7,532 bases of DNA from an uncultured Collinsella sp. (GCA_900756765.1 CAAELE010000012.1:1-7532), one strand, 5' to 3'. Counted from the first letter of the stretch, positions 1-7,236 are shown. Notes: generated by a model from the letters alone, not told the origin. Numbers and translations are program-made.

Positions 1-2
1 AT

Positions 3-79
3 GGACCTGTAGCTCAGTTGGTTAGAGCGTCCGGCTGATAACCGGGAGGTCACAAGTTCGAATCTTGTCAGGTCCACCA
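3..79 (+). tRNA. tRNA-Ile(GAT)
   Basis: This is a complete cloverleaf. The 7-base acceptor arm GGACCTG (3-9) pairs with CAGGTCC (69-75), followed by discriminator A and an encoded CCA (77-79). The D-arm begins AGCTCAG, and the T-loop region contains GTTCGAATC. The anticodon loop CTGATAA (35-41) carries GAT at 37-39, which reads isoleucine codons ATC and ATT. In many bacteria tRNA-Ile(GAT) lies in the rRNA spacer. Here a terminator follows directly, so it is either free-standing or the last gene of a unit that starts outside the window. Its promoter is not visible. Confidence 0.97.
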
Positions 80-92
80 TCAAAACGTTAAG

Positions 93-122
93 AGCCCTGG
101 GGCATTGCCTCGGGGCTTTTTT
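93..122 (+). terminator. Rho-independent terminator of tRNA-Ile
   Basis: A 10-bp stem pairs 93-102 with 108-117, including two G-T pairs, around a 5-base loop. It runs into a run of six T (117-122). It sits 13 bases behind the tRNA CCA end and should end that transcript. Confidence 0.9.
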
Positions 123-134
123 CTTATCCAACAT

Positions 135-171
135 AAGTAGTCAAAATAGCCCCGTCCCAAATTAACTACTT
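135..171. repeat. Inverted repeat AAGTAGT...ACTACTT in the gap before the BFN gene
   Basis: AAGTAGT (135-141) and ACTACTT (165-171) are perfect inverted arms. After one mismatch they continue with two further pairs (143-144 with 162-163). The AT-rich arms enclose a C-rich core, CCCCGTCCC (150-158). No T-run follows on either strand, so it is not an ordinary terminator. It may be a dispersed intergenic repeat or a protein-binding site. No second copy was seen in this window. Confidence 0.4.
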
Positions 172-176
172 TGATT

Positions 177-206
177 TTGTGTGCTGGGCGAAAGATTGGG
201 TAGTAT
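177..206 (+). promoter_or_regulatory. Possible promoter for the BFN gene
   Basis: TTGTGT (177-182) and TAGTAT (201-206) are separated by 18 bases, about 57 bases ahead of the chosen ATG at 264. The match to a vegetative consensus is moderate. It is the best candidate between the tRNA terminator and the first gene. Confidence 0.35.
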
Positions 207-263
207 AGCTATTCAATGCGGCGACCCTGCCGTGTGTTAACCGCTACGTACCGGAGGTGTTCC

Positions 264-764
264 ATGGTTCGTGTCGACATAGAGACCATCGTCATGGCCG
301 CCGGTCCCGTGCCATCGCTTATCGTGCTTCGCGAGCGCTGCGGCAAGTCGGATTCGACGGCGCCCCTGCGTTCGCTTTCCATTCAGACCGGCTCGTTTGA
401 GGCCGCGGCCATTAGCCGTGGCATCGATAGCGGTCGCGCCGAGCGCCCGATAACGCATGACCTGCTGCTTGACACCGTCGATGCCCTGGGCGCCAAGCTC
501 GAGCGCATCGAGATCGTTCGTGCCGAGCCGCCGGTGTTCTATGCGACGATTGTTGTGCTGGTCGATGGTGACGAACGAAAGATTGACGCCCGCCCCAGCG
601 ACGCCATTGCCCTTGCCGTGCGCAGCAATGCCCCCATGTTTGTGGAGGACGACATCATGAATCGCCTGGGTACCGTTTCTGCCCATGCCGAGGAAGTTGA
701 CGACGAGCAGGAGTTCGAGAAGTTCGACGAGTTCGTCCATACGCTCTCCCCCGATGATTTCTAA
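264..764 (+). CDS. BFN/DUF151 bifunctional nuclease family protein
   Basis: This encodes a 166-residue protein. The family was named for plant members with reported DNase and RNase activity; the role of bacterial members is unsettled. The family signature is clear. TGSFEAAAI (about 42-50) is followed by RPITHDLLLDTVDALGA (61-77), then an FYATIVVLVDGDE strand pair (92-104), then the conserved DARPSDAIALAVR (108-120). An acidic tail (about 139-166) follows. The frame is open back to 216. ATG 264 was chosen because GGAGGT (253-258) lies 5 bases ahead, the protein then begins at the usual family N-terminus, and the extra 16 residues look like translated leader. It is the first gene of a tight rightward run, with the next start 30 bases past its stop. 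Family assignment is firm; the nuclease activity of this copy is inferred. Confidence 0.9.
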   Translation: MVRVDIETIVMAAGPVPSLIVLRERCGKSDSTAPLRSLSIQTGSFEAAAISRGIDSGRAERPITHDLLLDTVDALGAKLERIEIVRAEPPVFYATIVVLVDGDERKIDARPSDAIALAVRSNAPMFVEDDIMNRLGTVSAHAEEVDDEQEFEKFDEFVHTLSPDDF

Positions 765-794
765 ATGTCTGGCACGCGAGCGGAGAGGTCGCTG

Positions 795-1151
795 ATGGGC
801 ACCCGCGTATCGGCTGAAGCGGCGGCCATCGCGCGTGAAGCCCAGATGCGCTCGGAGGCATCCGAGGCGGCTCGCATCGCCTATGTGACGCAGGCCCGCA
901 CGCTTCGCGAGCGCCGCGGCTCCTATATCAAGATGGTTATCATCTCCGTCCTTGTCGCGGTAATCTGTTCTCGTCTTCGTGGTACAGTTGGTGCGCTTGG
1001 GTTTTCGATTTCAACAGGCTTGGTAATCTGGGGTGTGGTCGATGCGGTAATGCTGACCAACCAGATCAAGGTACTCGACAAGCGTGCGATGGATATGGTG
1101 CGCGCCCGCGACGCTGCCGCCAAGATCGCTGCCGAGGCACAAGAACTGTAA
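795..1151 (+). CDS. Small Ala-rich membrane protein, two transmembrane helices, unknown function
   Basis: The 118-residue product is not a family I recognise. An Ala/Glu/Arg-rich, probably helical or coiled-coil N-terminus (about 6-40) leads to two hydrophobic segments, about 44-59 and 64-87, joined by a short basic turn containing RLRG. A charged Ala-rich helix (about 91-118) ends the protein. This predicts a helical hairpin with both ends on the same side, probably the cytoplasm because of the Arg/Lys flanks. An upstream ATG at 765 abuts the previous stop, but it has no ribosome-binding site of its own. ATG 795 has GGAGAGG (782-788) 6 bases ahead and is preferred. Close spacing to the BFN gene and to the next gene suggests co-transcription. 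A link to envelope or stress function would be a guess. Confidence 0.75.
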   Translation: MGTRVSAEAAAIAREAQMRSEASEAARIAYVTQARTLRERRGSYIKMVIISVLVAVICSRLRGTVGALGFSISTGLVIWGVVDAVMLTNQIKVLDKRAMDMVRARDAAAKIAAEAQEL

Positions 1152-1181
1152 CGACGCCGGATTCGATGGGAAGGTCTAGAG

Positions 1182-1631
1182 ATGGCACAGGATATGCAGG
1201 ACGCCGGTAACGTCTCCGCCGAGCTCGACGCCATGGTGTGTGACCTGATTGGTGCGTTCTTGGACGACCTTGCCGCCGGTGAGAATCCGGGCGTAGTTGT
1301 GGCGATCGAGGACGCTGCTTCCAACCGCTATCTGGCCGCGCTCGACGAGGATGGCGAGGAGGCATGCCTGGAGGCTGCCACCAACTTTATCTCCGAGCAC
1401 AAGATGGGTCTTAAGGACGAGGGCCTGGGCCGTATCGCCCGCTATGCCATCGGCTATACCGGCTGCGTCGAGATTGACGGCGGCTATCACGACGCTCTGC
1501 TCGTGAGCTTCTTTGAGACCACGCTCGAGAGCGGCTTTTCGGCATATGTGCTGTATGAGGGCATGGGCGCCGGCGATGGTTTTATGTGGAGCGACCCTGA
1601 ACCTGCAGGTGAGGAAACCCCTCTCATCTAA
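1182..1631 (+). CDS. Conserved-looking acidic cytoplasmic protein, unknown function
   Basis: The product has 149 residues, is rich in Asp and Glu, and has no signal peptide or membrane helix. The pattern of an N-terminal helix (about 12-32), then alternating strands and helices (VVVAIEDAASNRYLAALDED; ATNFISEHKMGL; ARYAIGYTGCVEI; ALLVSFFETTLESGFSAYVLYEG), looks like one compact alpha/beta domain. I do not recognise the family. GGGAAGG (1168-1174) lies 7 bases before the ATG. It follows the membrane protein gene by 30 bases and precedes typA by 117 bases with no convincing terminator. It is therefore probably the last gene of the BFN operon, perhaps with read-through into typA. Confidence 0.75.
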   Translation: MAQDMQDAGNVSAELDAMVCDLIGAFLDDLAAGENPGVVVAIEDAASNRYLAALDEDGEEACLEAATNFISEHKMGLKDEGLGRIARYAIGYTGCVEIDGGYHDALLVSFFETTLESGFSAYVLYEGMGAGDGFMWSDPEPAGEETPLI

Positions 1632-1673
1632 AATCGCTAAAATAAACGAGTTTTCGGTAAAAGGCTCAATATT

Positions 1674-1701
1674 CCCGCTGAGCGTTGTATCGCTGGGCGG
1701 G
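1674..1701 (+). promoter_or_regulatory. Hairpin in the typA leader
   Basis: CCCGCTGAGCG (1674-1684) can pair with CGCTGGGCGGG (1691-1701) around the 6-base loop TTGTAT. The stem has 11 positions with one G-G mismatch and one T-G pair. No T-run follows, so it is a poor intrinsic terminator. It sits about 47 bases before the typA start. It could shape the leader RNA, stabilise the message, or mark an mRNA end between the two genes. Confidence 0.4.
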
Positions 1702-1748
1702 CCGCATACGCGTGCCGTTTGTATATGGATAGAAGATAGGGGAACTAC

Positions 1749-3587
<1,839 letters not shown>

Positions 3588-3614
3588 GCGCTGGGGCTTA
3601 TAACTGCCAATAAG

Positions 3615-3649
3615 AAAGGGCGTCGACCGCAATGGTCGGCGCCCTTTTT
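3615..3649 (+). terminator. Terminator of typA, possibly bidirectional
   Basis: A 14-bp stem pairs 3615-3628 with 3634-3647, with one T-G pair, around the loop GCAAT. The stem runs into TTTTT (3645-3649). It lies 28 bases after the typA stop. Read leftward, the stem is followed by TTTCTTATT, so it may also stop the converging bactofilin-like transcript. Confidence 0.93.
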
Positions 3650-3657
3650 GGTGCAAT

Positions 3658-3710
3658 GGGGTCAGGTTGCTTTGCACCACCACAAAGGTGCCTGGCCCTT
3701 TTGTGGTGGT
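3658..3710. repeat. Nested inverted repeat resembling a REP-type element
   Basis: ACCACCACAAA (3676-3686) and TTTGTGGTGGT (3700-3710) are perfect 11-base inverted arms. Overlapping them, GGGTCAGG (3659-3666) pairs with CCTGGCCC (3691-3698) with one T-G pair. CTTTG (3670-3674) can also pair with CAAAG (3683-3687). These pairings exclude one another, so the segment can fold in more than one way. The motif GGGGTCAGG with CCTGGCCC is reminiscent of REP sequences in other bacteria (remembered, not searched). It lies between two converging genes and ends 6 bases short of the leftward gene's stop codon. Confidence 0.5.
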
Positions 3711-3716
3711 TGGCGG

Positions 3717-4865
3717 CTAGGCGGTGGGGAGTCCTGGCGTGTTGGAGGCTTGTTGGGGCTTGAGGTGGGCGTTGCGCCAGATAATCTGGATAACGTAGCC
3801 GAACATAAAGACAAAGGCCACTCCGCTGATGAAGTCGCCGATGAGGGGAAGTCCCGTGAGGGCACCTGCGGCGATACCGCCCACGGCGGCCATGACGTAG
3901 CGGTTCTGGTTGTGTCCGAACATGCGGGCGATTGCGCATCCCGCAAAAGCGGTGGAGACCAGCGCGACGCCGATCACGGCGCACGCGAGGGCTCCGGCGA
4001 GCGGCAGGCCGGCAATCGAGATAATCAGCAACAATACGGCGGGAACAATGGCTACCGTGCCCAGAAGACCGCTCACCCACAGGGGCGTGGGGTGCTGGTG
4101 GAGCATGCCGGCGGCGCTGGCGGTCGCACGCGGAAAGACGAGCTCGAGCAACAGGGCAATAAAGCAGGTCGACAGGGCTGCGGCCACGATGCCGCCGATG
4201 ATATCGTTAACCGTCGTGGCGGCGCTTTCGTTCTCGGTGCGGTCGATCTTGAGCGCGCCGACCTCGGCTCCTGCGGCGCGCTCGGGGTCCTCGGAAACAT
4301 GAGCGCTCACGGTGCCGGTGATGCGGGCGTTTTTGCCTAGGATGAGCTTGTCGGCCCAAACCTCAACATCGCCGTCGATGGTGCCATCGATGGTCACGGT
4401 GTCGCCCGCGAGCGCTGCCGACTTGGTAGCACCGCGCAAGGCGACCGTCTCGCCCGCCGCGTAAAAACAGTTGGCAGTGCTGCCGGTGTTGAGAACGACG
4501 TGCTGGCCGGCCACCGTCACGCTGCCATCGATTGCGGTTTTGGCGATATCGATGGTACGCGCCGCCAGGCGAACGGCGCCGCCTACGGTGCAGTCGCGAA
4601 TCGACAGGCTCTCGCCCGCCGCGATAATATCGCGGCCGATGGAGGCATCGTCTAAGTTGAGGCTTTGACCGGCCCAGTACAGGTCGCCCTCGACGCCAGA
4701 CGGATTTGAGTCAACTTCGGTTGCGAGCACGTTGCCCGCGGTGTCGGTGCCGGCGAACGAAGCCGTGGGAAGTACGATTAGCGCAAGCGCAATCAGTGCG
4801 AATAGGAGGGCGATGCGCGCCTGCACTTTACGGTGTCGGGACGACGGTGCTAGGTTGTAAGGCAT
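3717..4865 (-). CDS. Exported bactofilin-like beta-solenoid protein with C-terminal membrane helices
   Basis: This encodes 382 residues. Positively charged residues (10-17) and a hydrophobic stretch (18-37) ending ASFA/GT form a signal peptide or N-terminal anchor. Residues about 58-190 contain short, regularly spaced repeats such as GRDIIAAGESLSI, GGAVRLAARTIDI, GSVTVAGQHVVL and GDVEVWADKLIL. This is the pattern of polymer-forming bactofilin-type (DUF583-like) right-handed beta-solenoids. A linker (about 191-218) leads to hydrophobic helices at about 219-243, 262-283, 285-310 and 325-364, with a short polar tail. The solenoid would sit outside the membrane, unlike classic cytoplasmic bactofilins, so a surface or scaffold role is inferred. 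The ATG at 4865 has AAGGA (4872-4876) 6 bases ahead on this strand. An ATG 16 codons further upstream is less well supported. It lies downstream of the TRIC-like gene on the same strand, after a 106-base gap. Confidence 0.8.
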   Translation of the reverse strand: MPYNLAPSSRHRKVQARIALLFALIALALIVLPTASFAGTDTAGNVLATEVDSNPSGVEGDLYWAGQSLNLDDASIGRDIIAAGESLSIRDCTVGGAVRLAARTIDIAKTAIDGSVTVAGQHVVLNTGSTANCFYAAGETVALRGATKSAALAGDTVTIDGTIDGDVEVWADKLILGKNARITGTVSAHVSEDPERAAGAEVGALKIDRTENESAATTVNDIIGGIVAAALSTCFIALLLELVFPRATASAAGMLHQHPTPLWVSGLLGTVAIVPAVLLLIISIAGLPLAGALACAVIGVALVSTAFAGCAIARMFGHNQNRYVMAAVGGIAAGALTGLPLIGDFISGVAFVFMFGYVIQIIWRNAHLKPQQASNTPGLPTA

Positions 4866-4971
4866 AGTGAATCCTTCGCTAGATACTCGACATGTATCTA
4901 ACAGGGTACCCAACGCGCGGGCGCTCTAAAAGAACCTCTCGGTTGCATTTCGAAGGGTTGTGCCGTGCTGT

Positions 4972-5661
4972 CTACTTTTTGCGATGCAAGAAGCGCGCGA
5001 TGTCTTCCTCTGTGGGGCTTTTGATGTCAAAGCGCAGCGAGAGCCAGCGCAGCCCCATGGTCACGACAACGCATACGACGAGCGCAGCGACATTGCTCAT
5101 GATGCCGCTCATAACGAGACACACATAGCTTGTCGATCCGGCGATGGCGGCGATGGCATAAAAGTTAGTACGTTGGAAAATGCCCGGAACCACGCCCATA
5201 AAGCCGTCGCGCAACATGCCGCCGCCCACTGCGGTGAAAAAGCCCATCATGATGCATACGGCCGGCGCAAAGCCGTAGACCAGTGCCTTGTCCGCTCCGG
5301 TGGCGGCGTAGATGCCGACCGAGATGATGTCGAGCAATGGGATGAGTTTCTCGGGTTTATCGACGATTGCCGGGAAGATGTAGATGATGGCCGCCGTGGC
5401 AATGGAAAGTGGTAGTGCCATCGGCTGGTTGAGGATGTAGACGTTGCCCACTTGCAGTGTCATGTCGCGTAAGAGACCGCCGCCCAGGCCACAGACCACG
5501 GCGAGTGCGACCGCGCCCACCAGGTCGAGCTTGTGCTCGCGCGCAACCAACACACCCGAGATCGATGCAGCGACAACGGCGAACATCTCGAGCCAAAATG
5601 GGATAGCGACCATGGCATCCGAGGCATGTGAGGTAACGGTTATAGCGGCGACGACGGGCAA
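4972..5661 (-). CDS. TRIC/UPF0126 (YadS/YicG-type) cation channel family membrane protein
   Basis: This encodes 229 residues with about seven hydrophobic helices in two related halves. Each half carries the family's glycine motif, GGGLLRD (60-66) and GGGMLRD (146-152). Bacterial TRIC homologues form trimeric monovalent-cation channels; other UPF0126 members have been linked to glycine uptake, so the substrate here is uncertain. The length is slightly above the usual 200-220 residues because of an N-terminal extension and a charged tail (about 210-229). The frame begins with TTG at 5661, preceded 7 bases upstream on this strand by AAAGGA (5669-5674). The first internal ATG, at residue 17, has no ribosome-binding site, so the TTG start is preferred. 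It is transcribed away from the nuclease-like gene; no strong promoter was found. Confidence 0.9.
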   Translation of the reverse strand: MPVVAAITVTSHASDAMVAIPFWLEMFAVVAASISGVLVAREHKLDLVGAVALAVVCGLGGGLLRDMTLQVGNVYILNQPMALPLSIATAAIIYIFPAIVDKPEKLIPLLDIISVGIYAATGADKALVYGFAPAVCIMMGFFTAVGGGMLRDGFMGVVPGIFQRTNFYAIAAIAGSTSYVCLVMSGIMSNVAALVVCVVVTMGLRWLSLRFDIKSPTEEDIARFLHRKK

Positions 5662-5794
5662 GATGGGTTCCTTTGAGTTGCGAGTTTAGACAATGCCCGT
5701 ACATAGTACATGGTTGGCGGCCATCGCGTCCTCATTCCTCGGCAAACGGTCGGGACTGGGCGCGGGCGTGGCGTTGCTGGAATGCCAGGGATCC
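5662..5794. other. Intergenic stretch between the TRIC gene and the first palindromic repeat
   Basis: This GC-rich stretch between divergent genes contains no credible coding region. TACTAT read leftward (5703-5708) could be a -10 box for the TRIC gene, but no good -35 box lies at the right distance. The short open frames crossing it on the minus strand run into the repeat and look like chance. Confidence 0.5.
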
Positions 5795-5873
5795 AAAACA
5801 TGTACGTCAGCCTCCAAAAACGACATTTTTCGACATCTTTGGAGGCTGACGTACATGTTTGGATTGAGCTCAC
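5795..5873 (+). repeat. Palindromic repeat, copy 1 (left of the nuclease-like gene)
   Basis: A perfect 23-bp stem pairs 5796-5818 with 5838-5860 around a 19-base loop (5819-5837). The loop contains two direct copies of CGACAT (5821-5826 and 5831-5836) with TTTT between. Past a single bulged A, four further outer pairs (5791-5794 with 5861-5864) extend the stem. On the gene-facing side, TTGAGCTCAC (5864-5873) is also shared with copy 2. Its reverse complement matches copy 2 (6984-7062) at 75 of 79 positions. No coding potential is inferred. Confidence 0.93.
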
Positions 5874-5900
5874 AGCATGAATGAGTTGATTTACTCACAT

Positions 5901-5945
5901 CCGGTATATTTCCCCACTTCAACGGACATAAGAGTTGGATACCGG
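5901..5945. promoter_or_regulatory. Possible operator: inverted repeat ahead of the nuclease-like gene
   Basis: CCGGTAT (5901-5907) and ATACCGG (5939-5945) are perfect 7-base inverted arms 31 bases apart. An inner CAAC/GTTG pair (5920-5923 with 5934-5937) lies between them. The left arm overlaps TATATT (5905-5910), the best -10 candidate, whose -35 box would be weak. The right arm ends 20 bases before the start codon. This fits an operator or leader hairpin, but the arms are short. Confidence 0.3.
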
Positions 5946-5965
5946 CTCAGAGCGAGAGGCCCTCA

Positions 5966-6973
5966 ATGGACACCCCTGTTCTCATTTCGCATAAAACCGC
6001 ATGGCTTGTCCATCATGCACCCCAGAATTTAGTTCAGTCTCTTGCGCGGCACGACTACCAGATAGGTGCACAAGGCATCTCCACCCAGCAACGTGTTGCG
6101 CGCATACGACAGGCCCTTACCGACTGCGGCATTCCGTCCGATATGCTTAAGACTATCGATATCGCGGTTGTATTCGAATTTGAGCGAATTCGTACCAAAG
6201 GCGTCGTTTGCCACATTCTTGGACAAAATATTCCCTACGAGCATATTAACGAGTTGACGCCCGGAATCTTCATCACCGACGAAGCCTTCACCTTCGTGCT
6301 CGCTGCCGAGTGGATGGATAGGATCGAATATCTCGAATATGGCTATGAAGTTTGCGGCGATTATCGCATGAGGCTCAATCCCGCCGACCCTTATACCGAG
6401 CAACCAGCCACCACCTCCAAGGATGAAATAATCGAACTGCTCGATCGGCATCCCGGCAAACCCGGTGCCACACGTGCACGGCTCGCGCTCAGGCACATCT
6501 ACGATCGCTCGGCCTCGCCTATGGAGACCGCTTCGGCAATCGCCCTCTCACTCCCAACAAGCGAAGGCGGCGTTGGCATCCGAGGTATCGAACTCAACAA
6601 ACCGCTCGAGATCCCTCAACGTCTCTGGCATTGCGCCAAAGCTCGAACACTCAAAATCGATGCGCTCGTTACCTACAAGCGCAGGGAGCTCGGTATCGAA
6701 TATAAGGGCGGCTTTCACGATGAGTTCGAACGCAAAGGAGCAGATGCGGAGCGAGAGGCCGTTCTCTCCCAAATGGGATATCGAATCGTTACGCTCACTT
6801 CGGCTCAGTTCGGCAGCCAGCTCGCCTTTCACCGCGCCATGAACAACATTCGCGAAGCACTCGGCATGCCTCGCTGTACCGACACCGGGTACCAGCGAGA
6901 GCAAAATGAACTACGCAAGGCGCTTATCCGCAACTGGAAAGGCATGCGAGACGAAGAGGCGCCTTCCGAATAG
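5966..6973 (+). CDS. AbiEi-like/DUF559-like protein with PD-(D/E)XK nuclease-type C-terminus
   Basis: The 335-residue product shows the layout of actinobacterial proteins that join an AbiEi-antitoxin-like region to a Vsr/DUF559-type endonuclease domain. The middle part, with ELTPGIFITDEAFTFVLAAEW (96-116) and LEYGYEVCGDYRM (123-135), recalls a segment typical of this group. A linker and RARLALRHIYDRSASPMETA (170-189) follow. The C-terminal domain shows E187, D232 in LKIDALV, and E245-x-K247 in IEYKGG, a plausible PD-(D/E)XK active site, then R263 and GYRIVTLTSAQF (271-282). Many relatives carry D where K247 sits, so an intact E-x-K suggests retained cleavage ability. GAGAGG (5954-5959) lies 6 bases before the ATG. 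By eye it uses more A/T-ending codons, including ATA and CGA, than typA. No partner toxin gene is adjacent. A defence or DNA-repair role is inference; family recognition is from memory. Confidence 0.75.
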   Translation: MDTPVLISHKTAWLVHHAPQNLVQSLARHDYQIGAQGISTQQRVARIRQALTDCGIPSDMLKTIDIAVVFEFERIRTKGVVCHILGQNIPYEHINELTPGIFITDEAFTFVLAAEWMDRIEYLEYGYEVCGDYRMRLNPADPYTEQPATTSKDEIIELLDRHPGKPGATRARLALRHIYDRSASPMETASAIALSLPTSEGGVGIRGIELNKPLEIPQRLWHCAKARTLKIDALVTYKRRELGIEYKGGFHDEFERKGADAEREAVLSQMGYRIVTLTSAQFGSQLAFHRAMNNIREALGMPRCTDTGYQREQNELRKALIRNWKGMRDEEAPSE

Positions 6974-6983
6974 TGCCACTCCC

Positions 6984-7062
6984 GTGAGCTCAATCCAAAC
7001 GTGTACGTCAGCCTTCAAAGATGTCGAAAAATGTCGGTTTTGGAGGGTGACGTACATGTTTT
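6984..7062 (-). repeat. Palindromic repeat, copy 2 (right of the nuclease-like gene)
   Basis: This is the inverted copy of 5795-5873, differing at 7001, 7015, 7037 and 7047. Its own stem pairs 6997-7019 with 7039-7061: 23 positions with one G-G mismatch (7011/7047) and two G-T pairs. It begins only 10 bases after the stop codon at 6973, and TTTTT (7059-7063) follows or overlaps the stem end. As RNA from the rightward strand it could therefore protect the 3' end or act as a weak terminator for the nuclease-like gene. Confidence 0.93.
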
Positions 7063-7098
7063 TGAGGGAGGGGCGGGATCGAGACGTATTTTGATAAC

Positions 7099-7125
7099 AA
7101 AAAAGCTCCCGTTGCTGGGAGCTTT
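7099..7125 (-). terminator. Terminator of tRNA-Ser(CGA)
   Basis: AAAGCTCCC (7102-7110) pairs with GGGAGCTTT (7117-7125) around GTTGCT. Read leftward, a run of six T (complement of 7099-7104) overlaps and follows the stem. It lies 11 bases behind the tRNA CCA end. It may also weakly stop rightward transcripts coming from the nuclease-like gene. Confidence 0.9.
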
Positions 7126-7136
7126 CTCAATCTAAA

Positions 7137-7227
7137 TGGCGGAGGAGGAGGGATTCGAACCCTCGTGACCTTATACAGGCCAAACGGTTTTCGAGACCGC
7201 CGCATTCAACCACTCTGCCACCCCTCC
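7137..7227 (-). tRNA. tRNA-Ser(CGA)
   Basis: This 91-base cloverleaf with a long variable arm is typical of serine tRNA. The acceptor GGAGGGG (complement of 7221-7227) pairs with CTCCTCC (complement of 7141-7147), with discriminator G and an encoded CCA (7137-7139). The anticodon loop CTCGAAA carries CGA (complement of 7191-7193), which reads TCG codons. The T-loop GGTTCGAATCC is intact. It is the second gene of the leftward tRNA pair. Confidence 0.97.
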
Positions 7228-7236
7228 GCGTGGGGT

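Larger units (their letters stand above)
5795..7062. mobile_element. Possible cassette or non-autonomous mobile unit: one gene between inverted 79-base repeats
   Basis: The two repeat copies point in opposite directions. Both have the GTGAGCTCAA-type end facing inward and the AAAACATG-type end outward, as terminal inverted repeats of a transposable unit would. The only gene inside is the 5966-6973 nuclease-like gene, and no transposase or recombinase is present. No target-site duplication directly abuts both ends. Movement would therefore need an enzyme supplied elsewhere. The repeats may instead be independent intergenic elements or a paired terminator and leader structure. The gene-in-brackets layout is seen directly; mobility is inferred. 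Confidence 0.3.

Noticed and set aside
3648..4340. 230-codon rightward frame opposite the bactofilin-like gene
   Set aside because: It is antisense to a gene with a signal segment, repeats and membrane helices. Its Gly-rich product has no recognisable features.
5693..5922. Short open frames on both strands across repeat copy 1
   Set aside because: Their shared peptide stretches are translations of the palindrome in different directions, and no ribosome-binding sites support them.
5795..7062. CRISPR array
   Set aside because: There are only two repeat copies, inverted and over 1 kb apart, with a gene between them and no spacers.
5788..7080. GGGATC at 5788-5793 and 7075-7080 as a target-site duplication of the bracketed unit
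   Set aside because: The left copy overlaps or abuts the repeat end, but the right copy is 12 bases away from it. The asymmetry and short length make chance more likely.
6906..7094. 62-codon rightward frame across the end of the nuclease-like gene and repeat copy 2
   Set aside because: Half overlaps the real gene in another frame and half is translated repeat.
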